Part shown: positions 26,818 through 33,733 of the stretch, piece after piece
Position numbering within the stretch: position 1 is the stretch's first letter
How the letters are laid out: the number at the start of each line of letters is the position of its first letter
Assembly: GCF_002114215.1 (NCBI RefSeq)
Contig: NZ_NCTE01000504.1
Location: forward strand, 1-33,733
Direction of reading: 5' to 3'
Source: Streptomyces sp. 13-12-16
GTDB taxonomy: Bacteria; Actinomycetota; Actinomycetes; Streptomycetales; Streptomycetaceae
DNA length: 33,733 nucleotides
Position numbers and translations under genes: made by a program
The notes under the pieces: generated by a model
Told to the model about the DNA's origin: nothing
What the model saw: only the letters and a program-made list of their open reading frames with translations
Databases searched by the model: none

Positions 26818-27300
26818 ATGGTTTTCAACGAATACACACCCCAGTCAACGTCCTCCGACGGCACATATCCTATATTGACGCCCCGCGTCATGCCGTCACT
26901 GCCGCAGCGGCTCTGGTCCGAGAGTGATTGGGAGCGCATCAGAGCAGGCGGGTCCCACCAGGGCAGGGGAACGCGATGGATTTCTCGCTGCCACGACAAC
27001 ACCCTCTACCTGTATCGTCGACTGACCGGGTACGGAATCTACGAAGCGGCGTTCCTGCCGACTGAGACCGGTGACTGGAAAATCTCCGGTGGCGTGATCG
27101 AGAGTGAGTCCGAGCGTTACATATCCCCGTCCACAGAATACGACTGTCTCGTCTTGGAGCTGGTCATCAGCGTCGTCCTGCTCAATGAACCCGTCAGGGA
27201 ACTCCGCTCCTCGATGACACGCATGATCCGAGACATGTCGGGGGTCATCGACATGCCTTCTCACATTGTCGATCACAGTGTCCTGGGTGGTCAGCCCTGA
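26818..27300 (+). CDS. Hypothetical protein of the cluster
   Basis: A 160-residue protein of unknown family. ATG 26818 has AGGGTGA about six bases upstream. The product starts VFNEYTPQSTSSDG, has a central basic-aromatic part (RGTRWISRCHDNTLYLYRRLTGYGIYEAAFLP), a segment with GDWKISGGVIESESERY, and a hydrophobic helix (CLVLELVISVVLLNEPV) near residues 110-126, followed by a helical end. No catalytic motif or signal peptide was recognised. The good ribosome site and typical codon use argue that it is real. It lies between the SyrP-like gene and the damaged carrier protein copy. Confidence 0.55.
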   Translation: MVFNEYTPQSTSSDGTYPILTPRVMPSLPQRLWSESDWERIRAGGSHQGRGTRWISRCHDNTLYLYRRLTGYGIYEAAFLPTETGDWKISGGVIESESERYISPSTEYDCLVLELVISVVLLNEPVRELRSSMTRMIRDMSGVIDMPSHIVDHSVLGGQP

Positions 27301-27406
27301 TGGGTGTCAGTAGAGGCCAGCTCTCCAGGTCGGTAGCTTACCGTCACGCCTTAACTTACAGGCTGCCGTACCGGAAAGCATGCATAGATCGCGAGGAGCT
27401 CCCGAT

Positions 27407-27591
27407 GTGAATCTGCAGCATCAAGGGGATCTGCTTTAATGACGGCCCTGACCGAAATCTGGCGGGAGATTCTCGGCAACCCCGGCCTTGGCGAGAACTC
27501 GGAACTCCTCGAGAATGACGCAACATCGTTGCACATCCTGCAGATCACCGCTCAGACCTACAGCGTCCTCGGGGACAGCTGCACCAGTTGA
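27407..27591 (+). pseudogene. Damaged copy of the peptidyl carrier protein
   Basis: GTG 27407 follows GAGGAG and reads NLQHQGDLL before a stop at 27437. A second frame from ATG 27439 reads TALTEIWREILGNPGLGENS and LLENDATSLHILQIT, ending at 27591. Side by side with the intact carrier at 18694 (MNLRHEEV, then ALTEIWRKVLDDPELDENSD and GGTSFHVLQIT) the match is clear, and the join fits a single-base deletion. The C-terminal helix is also missing. This is a paralogous carrier that has lost function; the serine position is kept as DATS. Confidence 0.75.
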
Positions 27592-27629
27592 GACCGCCCC
27601 CATCGAACGCCACGAGATGAGAGGTCACC

Positions 27630-27794
27630 ATGACGAATCACCAGACGCACCAGGAACCACCCGACGTAACACCCGCCGCCCACGAGTACGATCAGTCGAC
27701 GCAGCCGCCTTCGGCCCCTAGGCTCCCCCCGGTCTCTGCCAGCGAACGCCTTGCCCACCAACTACTCGGTGGCTGCAGCTGCGTCGAACCCTGA
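27630..27794 (+). CDS. Small peptide with Gly-Gly/Cys-rich C-terminus (possible precursor peptide)
   Basis: A 54-residue peptide. ATG 27630 has GAGAGG five bases upstream, one of the better ribosome sites here. The N-terminal two thirds are polar and rich in Pro, Gln and His (TNHQTHQEPPDVTPAAHEYD). The end is SERLAHQLLGG followed by CSCVEP. A long polar leader, a short helix, a double glycine and a short cysteine-containing tail is the general shape of a ribosomally made precursor. About 72% of third codon positions are G or C, lower than core genes but compatible with coding. It follows the damaged carrier gene by 38 bases and stops 24 bases before an IS3 element. No known precursor family is recognised, and no dedicated RiPP enzyme is seen. 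Confidence 0.4.
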   Translation: MTNHQTHQEPPDVTPAAHEYDQSTQPPSAPRLPPVSASERLAHQLLGGCSCVEP

Positions 27795-27842
27795 GGGGTC
27801 AAGCGCCCGATGAGGCGTCCCCTGGAGTGTGGACACGGGGGT

Positions 27843-28736
27843 TCATGCCGCGAGCGTGAGTCTATGCTCTGCCCGGTGCTGCTGTTCGAACTCGACAGGT
27901 GAGAGGTAGCCGAGTGAGCTGTGCCGCCTGCGAGCGTTGTAGTAGGTGAGCCATTGGAAGATCTCCAGCCTGGCCTGTCGTACCGTCGTGAACACCGTCT
28001 GCATCGCTTCTCTCTTCAGCCCCTGCCAGAAGCTCTCGGCGAGGGCGTTGTCGTAGCTCGACCCGACACGGCCCATGCTCCTGCGGATGCCGAAATGGGC
28101 GCTGACCTGGGCGAACGCCGCCGAGGTGTATTGCGAGCCCCTGTCCGCGTGGAAGATCACTCCGTCCACGTGGCCGCCGCGGGTCGCCACCGCCATCGTG
28201 AGCGCGTCGACGACCAGCTCGGTGCGCATGTGCGTGGCCATCGACCAGCCGAGCACCCGGCGCGAGCAGATGTCCAAGACGCAGGCCAGATACAGCCACG
28301 TGCCGCCGACCTGCACGTATGTGATGTCGCCGCACCACTTCTCGTCCAGGCGGTCGGCGGCGAAGTCGCGTCGGACCAGGTCCGGGGCGGGCGGCGCGAG
28401 CCGGTCGGGGATCGTGGTGCGTTTGCGCCGGCGCAGGTGTCGGCCCTCGATCCCCTCGCGGCGCATCAGCCGCTCGATCCGCTTGCGGTTGACCGTGTGC
28501 CCGAAGCCCCGCAACCCGGCGTGCACGCGCCGCACTCCGTAGGTGCCGCGGTGGTCGTCGTGGATCTGGCGGATCTCCGCGACCAGCGCGTCGTCGGCAG
28601 CCCGGCGCTCGGCGCGGGCGACCGCGCCAGCCGTCCACCGGTAGTAGCCCGAGCGCGAGACCCCGAGGACACGGCATATCCGCTGCACGCCGAAGTCGGC
28701 GCGGTGGAGGGAGATGAAGTCCCAGCGGCCGGTCAT
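27843..28736 (-). CDS. IS3-family transposase OrfB
   Basis: An integrase-core protein of about 297 residues from ATG 28736. The DDE triad is visible: Asp in WCGDITYVQVGG, Asp in IFHADRGSQYTS, and Glu in SYDNALAESFWQGLKREAM. The HTH_21-like front (GVSRSGYYRW) and RRRHSSLGYLSPVEFE at the end are typical. The start overlaps the OrfA stop by ATGA; the frame also stays open upstream to 28799, as needed for an OrfAB fusion by -1 frameshifting. The frame is intact. Confidence 0.93.
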   Translation of the reverse strand: MTGRWDFISLHRADFGVQRICRVLGVSRSGYYRWTAGAVARAERRAADDALVAEIRQIHDDHRGTYGVRRVHAGLRGFGHTVNRKRIERLMRREGIEGRHLRRRKRTTIPDRLAPPAPDLVRRDFAADRLDEKWCGDITYVQVGGTWLYLACVLDICSRRVLGWSMATHMRTELVVDALTMAVATRGGHVDGVIFHADRGSQYTSAAFAQVSAHFGIRRSMGRVGSSYDNALAESFWQGLKREAMQTVFTTVRQARLEIFQWLTYYNARRRHSSLGYLSPVEFEQQHRAEHRLTLAA

Positions 28737-29104
28737 GCCTTCATCTCCCGGGCGAAATACTGGGCCGCCCGCCGCAGGATCTCCCGCTCCAACTGCCACT
28801 CGGCCTCGACTTTGCGCAGCCTGCCGAGCTCGGCCCGAAGCCGGGTCAGTTCCTCGTCCCTGCCCTCCACCGGGCCGTCGGTGCCGCGGGCCCGGCCCGC
28901 CTGCTCGTCGGCCTGGCGCACCCAGGACCGCAGCGTCTCGCCGGTCACCCCGACATCCGCCGCCACCGCCGCATACGTGCGCCGACCCGCGGCCGCGCGA
29001 TACAACGCCACCGCGTCGTTCCTGAACTCCTCCGGATACGGAGACCTACGTCCCACCAGGACACCCTTCCTCGGACCATCAAGATCCATTGTCAGAGTGT
29101 CCAC
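28733..29104 (-). CDS. IS3-family transposase OrfA
   Basis: A 123-residue DNA-binding protein. It has an N-terminal helix-turn-helix (YPEEFRNDAVALYRAAAGRR, then TYAAVAADVGVTGETLRSWV) and a C-terminal leucine-zipper-like coiled coil (LTRLRAELGRLRKVEAEWQL). It ends FAREMKA at the overlap with OrfB. The frame is intact, so this element may still move. Confidence 0.92.
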   Translation of the reverse strand: MDTLTMDLDGPRKGVLVGRRSPYPEEFRNDAVALYRAAAGRRTYAAVAADVGVTGETLRSWVRQADEQAGRARGTDGPVEGRDEELTRLRAELGRLRKVEAEWQLEREILRRAAQYFAREMKA

Positions 29105-29119
29105 ACTCCAGGGGCCACC

Positions 29120-29356
29120 TCACTCATAGCCCTGCCCCGAGAACAAGCACATCGCGAGCACGAAATACACCACCACCCGCGCCGGCAGCAGCCGCGAGCG
29201 CTGTTCGACCCGCCCGCACTCCTCCACCACCTCATCCACCAGCTCAGGCGGAAACACCCGCGTCAGCACACCCAGAGCAATCCGGTCCGACAACCGGTCA
29301 CCTGACGACTTCACCTGCCCAGGCCTTGGCACACCCCAACCAACGACCAACACCAC
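29120..29356 (-). pseudogene. IS4-family transposase N-terminal remnant
   Basis: The minus frame reads RLSDRIALGVLTRVFPPELV, VVEECGRVEQRSRLLPARVV and ends VYFVLAMCLFSGQGYE. This is the standard N-terminal domain of IS4-type transposases. The catalytic remainder is absent because the IS3 element begins only a few bases beyond. It is therefore a truncated fragment, and the other part was not found on the far side of the IS3. Confidence 0.8.
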
Positions 29357-29404
29357 TCAAAGTCACCGGTATTGCCTTTAGGCTAGGTCCCGTTGAGGTC
29401 CACT

Positions 29405-29755
29405 CTACTCGCGCTCATTGACCCTGCGTTTCTTCGACGTGACCACGTCGGCACCGTCCTCCGGAGAGATCAAAGAATTGATCTTCGTTGCCATAGAGGT
29501 ATCGAGTTCCGTGATCCGTGATCCAGCGGAATGCGTGCACAGAGCAAAGGTCACACTGCGCCATCGTATATCGATGTCGGGGTGATGATCAGCCTCCTCG
29601 GCCAGCACCGCAACGCTGTTGACGAGGCGGATGGCGGCGGGGAAGTCTGCCGTCTCATGTTCAAGGATGAGTTCATTCCGCCGTAGCGTCCAACCGTTCA
29701 GCGCGGATAGTGCTTCAGCGAGTTGGACTTCACTGAGGGCCACCGGCTTGTTCAC
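29405..29755 (-). CDS. phhB: Pterin-4a-carbinolamine dehydratase
   Basis: A 116-residue protein with the family signature EEADHHPDIDIRW (His57, His58, Pro59), then FALCTHSAGSRITELD with His75 and Asp85. It dehydrates the 4a-hydroxy-tetrahydrobiopterin formed by aromatic amino acid hydroxylases, so that the pterin can be reduced and reused. Its natural partner is the hydroxylase at 8179-9051, about 20 kb away, which suggests that both belonged to one cluster since split or stretched by IS insertions. It lies on the minus strand beyond the IS3 and IS4 remnants, with intact start and stop. No regulatory site was identified in the roughly 260 bases before the GNAT gene. Confidence 0.93.
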   Translation of the reverse strand: MNKPVALSEVQLAEALSALNGWTLRRNELILEHETADFPAAIRLVNSVAVLAEEADHHPDIDIRWRSVTFALCTHSAGSRITELDTSMATKINSLISPEDGADVVTSKKRRVNERE

Positions 29756-30017
29756 TGAATCGTCGCCTCCTCTTGCAGGTCCCAGTCAGTCTGTCGATTG
29801 GGGACGTGAGCCGTGCCATGGTAGGGCCCGGTCCAGTCAGAATATTATCTACGGTTCCTTGGTTGACCACTTGGCCGCCTTTGGCTCCTGTCCTGGGGCC
29901 GGGGTCCACCAACCAGCCGCTTCGAGACCGTGAGGGAAGAGGGACGGGACCCGGACAGGTGGGTTGATCGGTCCGCGAGCCTTGATCGTTACCAAGCCTA
30001 CTGATTAGCTGGTTGGT

Positions 30018-30554
30018 ATGACTGAGCTCGGATCCACCACATGGCCCCCTGCCCCGATCAGGACCGAGAGGCTCGTGCTCCGTGAGCCCGAGGACCGGGA
30101 CCGTGCGGCAGCCATCGAGCTGCTGGCCTCTCCAGAGGTAGGCACCTACCTTGGTGGCCCTAAACCGCGTGATGAGCTCGAACGCGAGATGCCGGGGGCG
30201 CCCAGCCGGCGCCCCGGCCATTTCGTAGTTGATCTCGACGGAGCGATGATCGGCCAGATCACGCTCTACAGAGACACGGGGCACATTCGTCAGGCTGCCG
30301 GGAGGACCGAGCTCGGCTACTTGTTCCTGCCACAGGCGTGGGGGCACGGGTATGCCGCCGAGGCGTGCGCAGCAGCACTCGACTGGTTCGCCAGCGCGCT
30401 TCCCGGCGAACCAGTGGTACTCGCCACCCAGACGGCCAACGTCCGCTCGATGCGCCTCGCAGCGAAGCTGGGGTTCACCGAGGTCGAGCGGTTCGAGGAG
30501 TGGGGCGCCGAGCAGTGGTTCGGTATGTGGTCGCCGGCCACCTTGTCCGATTGA
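30018..30554 (+). CDS. GNAT acetyltransferase (RimJ/RimL-like)
   Basis: A 178-residue protein of the GNAT superfamily. The front has IRTERLVLREPEDRDRAAAIE; the acetyl-CoA loop is FLPQAWGHGYAAEACAAAL; and NVRSMRLAAKLGFTEVERFEEW is the usual C-terminal block. Such enzymes acetylate protein N-termini, antibiotics or small amines. It could give self-resistance or be a general gene beside the cluster; the sequence does not say which. A hexamer pair TACCAA/TTGGTA overlaps the start codon region and may be an operator. No strong Shine-Dalgarno is seen. The gap from 30555 to 30766 shows no gene. Confidence 0.82.
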   Translation: MTELGSTTWPPAPIRTERLVLREPEDRDRAAAIELLASPEVGTYLGGPKPRDELEREMPGAPSRRPGHFVVDLDGAMIGQITLYRDTGHIRQAAGRTELGYLFLPQAWGHGYAAEACAAALDWFASALPGEPVVLATQTANVRSMRLAAKLGFTEVERFEEWGAEQWFGMWSPATLSD

Positions 30555-30766
30555 CCTCGCACTCGGAGGTGTCCGCACCGAAGTTCCCCCACGAGAAGCA
30601 GTCCAAGTAGTGAGTAAGGAGAGCATTACGAGCAAGCGGTACATGGAGCTGTTTCCAACCTGGCTGATGTCAGGTTGAGTTGGCGTGGGGGCCGGAGGTG
30701 GGAAGAGGTGAAGCTCCTGGTAGATGGGTTGTCGACCAAGAGCAACCTGTCCGCCCGGAGCTTCGT

Positions 30767-31150
30767 GTGCTTGTCTACCCATCGGGACTCGATCTGTCCA
30801 GTTCTACTCTGCGGTTCCTGTCCGGTCTGCTGAGCGCCCGGTGCTGCGAACGCGGCACGCGGTGGCGGAGGCTTCCGGCGGATCGCCAAGCCCTGCTCGT
30901 GCTGGCCCATCTGCGCTGTGGACACACATATCCTCAGCTCGCGGCAGGTTTCGGCGTCGGTGTTGCCACGGTGTACCGCTATATGGCGGAGGCCGTTGAG
31001 ATCCTCGCGGCGCTCGCCCCGGACCTTGCCGCTGCCACCCGGACAGCGGCGCGCAAAGCGTTCGTGATCCTCGACGGCACACTGCTGCCCAACGACCGCA
31101 TCGCCGCCGACCGGCCGTACCACGCCGGAAAGCACCGGAAGCGCGGATAG
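30767..31150 (+). pseudogene. IS5-family transposase N-terminal fragment
   Basis: From GTG 30767 the frame reads VLVYPSGLDLSSSTLRFLSG, QALLVLAHLRCGHTYPQLAA, GFGVGVATVYRYMAEAVEIL and KAFVILDGTLLPNDRIAADR, ending soon after YHAGKHRKRG. This matches the helix-turn-helix and first catalytic Asp of IS5-type transposases of about 260 residues, so roughly the last half is missing. The break lies next to the ISAzo13 remnant. Confidence 0.8.
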
Positions 31151-31173
31151 GCGGCCCGGCCCTGGTCGCACCA

Positions 31174-31955
31174 CTAGCGGCGGATCGACTCCACCGCGAA
31201 CGCGGCGGTGTCATGGTCGGTGCCGACGTTGATCCAGCCGGTGTCGGCCGCCAGGTCGTAGATGCCGTAAGGGATGGCCTTGCCCAGCTGCGGGTCGGCG
31301 AAGTCATTCACGCGCACCGGCACCGGATCGCCCGTCGGCCGCCAGGAACGGCCCGGATTGTGGAAGTCGCCGACCAGCTCCTTCTTCTTGGTGTCCACGC
31401 TGATCACCGGCTGTCCGGCGTCCCGGTGATCGCATGCTTGTTCGTTGAGATACCGGAACTGGGCATCCCGGTCGGCATGCTGACTGCCCTCGAGCGTCTT
31501 GGCGTTGGCCTGCAGCCGGAAGCCCTCCTGGCGCAGCAGGCCGCGACGGTGTCGGCACCGACCCGGTGCCCCTGGCGGTTCAGTTCGGCCGCCAGCGTGC
31601 GGGTCGACCTGGTCGTCCACCGCAACGGCGACATCGGATCTCCGCGCTCGTCCGGCTCGACCAGCGCCAGCAGCGCAGACCGCAGTCCGGGATCGAGGTC
31701 CGCGGCGCGCTTGCGTCCACCGCCCGGCCGCCGCACCCGCTCCACCAGGGGCTCGCCTGTCTCCAGGTCGGGCATACCCCTGCGGATCGTTGTCTCGCTC
31801 GTCCCGGCCGCCCGGGCCACGGCCCGGATGCCGCCATGCCCCAGGCTCCGGGCCTCCGCGGCCGCCAGCAACCGCCGCTGCCGCTCGTCCAGATGCGTGA
31901 ACAACACCGCGAACTTCACAGCAAGTTGGTCACGAGTCTCGTCCGGGATGCGCAT
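31174..31955 (-). pseudogene. ISAzo13-family transposase, frameshifted and truncated
   Basis: The N-terminal frame (from 31955) reads LDERQRRLLAAAEARSLGHG, VARAAGTSETTIRRGM and RRPGGGRKRAADLDPGLRSA. Near 31540 it shifts to a second frame with LLRQEGFRLQANAKTLEGSQ, then DRDAQFRYLNEQACDHR and VISVDTKKKELVGDFHNPGR, ending at 31174. These blocks follow the order of ISAzo13 transposases, but the C-terminal part is lost against the IS5 fragment. It is both shifted and shortened. Confidence 0.8.
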
Positions 31956-32048
31956 ACGACATCAACGAGGCCCCACCCCCGAAAGCAACACCTTGGTGAT
32001 CGGCAAGCCCTTAGCTTGACTCTGTCGGGGATCTTGGAGTTGCCGAGG

Positions 32049-33733
32049 TCAGGTGCCCAGGGTGCGCCAGGACTTCGGCCGGAGGATCTCGTGCTGATCG
32101 AGGTAGGTCTGGAAAGCGGTCGGTCGGCGTGACCGGGGTGCTTCCTCGGTCGGTGGGAGGCCGCTGAGGCGCTCGATGTTGATGGCGATGGCGATCAGGA
32201 CGTGCTGGAGGTGGACCTTGCCCTGCCCTCGGTAGCGGCAGCGGCGCATGCCGTGGCCGTGGGCGAACTCGTTGACCGTGCCCTCCACTCCGGAGCGGAC
32301 CGCGTAGCGGGTTTTCCACTCGGGTGTCTGTTGCTCGGCACGGATGCGGAGTTGCAGGTCGCGGAGTTCTCGCGGAGGAAAGCCGACTGTGCGGGTGCTT
32401 TCGCGGGAGGTGGTGCACTGGGTGCGGGCCGGGCAGGGGTGGCACTGGCTTTTGGTGAACCGTGCCACGATCAGCGGAGCCGCGGTGGGCGAGGAGGTCG
32501 GGTAGGGGCCGTGCCAGCCCCGGCTGACCTGCCCCTGGGGGCAGGTGACCTGCCGGCGGTCGTAGTCGATGTGGAAGTCGTCCCGGGCGAAGCCCTCGCC
32601 TCGGCGGTGTTGCCGGGTGGGATTGCCCCGGAGACGGTGACCTGGTGATCACGTGCGGCTTGTTCCAGGTGGGGCAGGGAGGTGTAGCCGCTGTCGACCA
32701 GGTGCTCGGTGGGCAGCAGGCCGCGGCGGTGCAGGCGTGTGTGGATGCCGGGCAGGACCTTGCTGTCGTGGGTGGTGGATGCGGTGGTGGCCACGTCCGT
32801 GATCACGTTGGGGCCGTCGGGAGCACACGTCTCGGTCAGATGGGCGGAGAACCCCTTCCAGCTGATGATGTGCCCGTGGCGGGCATAGCGGGCCGAGGTG
32901 TCATACGGGGAGACGATCGCCCTGGACGAGGGCGGCAGCCCGGGGCCGTCTTCCGTCTCGGCGGTGCGCCAGCGCAGGTGTCCTGCGGAGTCGCGGTGGT
33001 AGTTCTGCACCACGATCTGACGCAGGGCCTGGACGCGAGGGCCGGACACGCTGTCTACTCCGTGCCGGTAGAGGTGTTCCAGGAGCCGGATGGCGTCGTT
33101 GCCGGTGGCGAGGATCCTGGTCTTGGGCTTGGTGGGGTTCTTGCCCAGGCGGACCGGACGGCCATAACGGCTACCCCATTCCTCGTCGACCAGTTCGTCC
33201 AGCAGGTGCGGGGCGGTGCCAGCGACTTCCTCCAGCGCGGCACGTACCGCCTCGGTGACCATCTCCAGCCGGGTCAGGTCGCGGACCGGGGCCAGGACAT
33301 GGGTGGAGTCGGTGCGCTGGGTGGTGCGCTCGCGCACCAGACCGGCCTCCTTCAGGCGGGCCAGGGCGAGGTCGAGGAGGCGGTCGGCGCGGTCGCCTTC
33401 GGTGAGACGGTCGCGGAAGTCGGCCAGCACGCTGTGGTGGAAGCCGGGATCGTCCAGCTCTATGGCCATGGCGTACTTGAAGTCGATGCGGTAGCGCACC
33501 GCCTCGGCGGCCTGCCGGTCCGACAGGCCAAGCACGAACTGCAGCACACAAACGGTGGCCAGCTGGGCGGGCGAGAGGCCCGGACGCCCGTCACGCGGAT
33601 ACCAGTCGGCGAAGTCCTCGTCACGCCACAGCCCGTCCAGGCGGTCTCTCACCCACATCGCCGCCGTACCATCCGGGTTGCTCGCCCGCGCGATCTGCGC
33701 GGTCAGAGGCGGGACTTGCTCACCCGAACGAGG
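32049..33733 (-). pseudogene. IS1182-family transposase, frameshifted, running off the window
   Basis: The minus-strand frame is open from the window edge ([21 protein letters not shown], then [20 protein letters not shown]) to about 32590, including [20 protein letters not shown] and [20 protein letters not shown]. There the frame changes. The C-terminal part continues in another frame ([50 protein letters not shown]) to 32049. The true start lies beyond the right edge. The shift may be decay or a sequencing error. A fragment of a close relative lies at 19490-19815. Confidence 0.85.

Larger units (their letters stand above)
27819..29114 (-). mobile_element. IS3-family insertion sequence
   Basis: A 1296-bp element with perfect 18-bp inverted ends: CCCCTGGAGTGTGGACAC at 27819-27836 and its complement at 29097-29114. 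It holds two overlapping genes on the minus strand in the usual orfA-orfB arrangement. It interrupts the region between the small peptide gene and an IS4-type remnant, and no clear short target duplication was found. Confidence 0.92.

Noticed and set aside
27488-27721. 77-codon frame overlapping the damaged carrier and the small peptide gene
   Set aside because: No good start site, and its frame conflicts with the clear carrier homology and with the peptide's ribosome site.
27630-27794. Reading the small peptide as a LysW-type amino-group carrier
   Set aside because: LysW-type carriers have zinc-binding cysteines near the N-terminus and an acidic EDWGE-like C-terminus; this peptide ends CSCVEP and lacks those features.
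29990-30018. TACCAA/TTGGTA inverted hexamers at the GNAT start
   Set aside because: Too short and the intervening bases are not symmetrical; noted only in the gene entry as a weak operator candidate.

Overview
The window looks like Streptomyces or a close actinomycete. Core genes have very high GC with strong third-position GC bias, GTG starts are common, one cluster gene carries a TTA codon, and the insertion sequences are of families common in streptomycetes. No database search was possible; all family calls come from motifs read by eye.

Layout. (1) 1-3560 is conserved chromosome: the 3' end of gcvT, then gcvH, glyA and an L-serine dehydratase, a glycine/serine one-carbon block closed by a clear hairpin. 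(2) About 3.6-7.0 kb is damaged sequence: direct repeats, a frameshifted ISL3-type element, a decayed secreted-protein gene and a CRP-like palindrome. (3) 7.0-27.8 kb is a biosynthetic gene cluster interrupted by an IS5-type element, a MITE-like palindromic element and an ISAs1/IS1182 scar. (4) 27.8-33.7 kb is a pile of mostly broken IS elements (IS3, IS4, IS5, ISAzo13, IS1182). It also holds a pterin-carbinolamine dehydratase, which belongs functionally with the cluster, and a GNAT acetyltransferase.

How the cluster may work (inference). An aromatic amino acid hydroxylase (8179-9051) has Cys and Ser where para-hydroxylating enzymes have Phe and Gly, and so resembles the phenylalanine 3-hydroxylases that make meta-tyrosine; the dehydratase at 29405-29755 would recycle its pterin. 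Four overlapping genes (20063-23326) encode an ATP-grasp ligase, a PLP decarboxylase, an acyl carrier protein and a holo-ACP synthase. This is the logic of butirosin BtrJ/BtrK/BtrI, where glutamate is loaded on a carrier protein and decarboxylated to a GABA thioester. A divergent operon (18939 down to 16095) encodes a peptidyl carrier protein, a free-standing condensation domain and a bicovalent-type flavin oxidase. No adenylation domain is present, so ATP-grasp loading may replace it. Tailoring candidates are a class III aminotransferase, a cupin, a JmjC-type oxygenase, a tandem split-barrel flavoprotein, an EEP-family hydrolase, a FemAB/GNAT-like acyltransferase and an MFS exporter.

Two points stand out. 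A SyrP/TauD-like protein (25686-26627) has lost both iron-binding histidines and the 2-oxoglutarate arginine, so it looks like a pseudoenzyme. A 54-codon gene (27630-27794) with a strong ribosome binding site encodes a peptide ending in a Gly-Gly/Cys-rich tail, a possible ribosomal precursor or carrier peptide. I do not recognise the whole combination as any characterised cluster.
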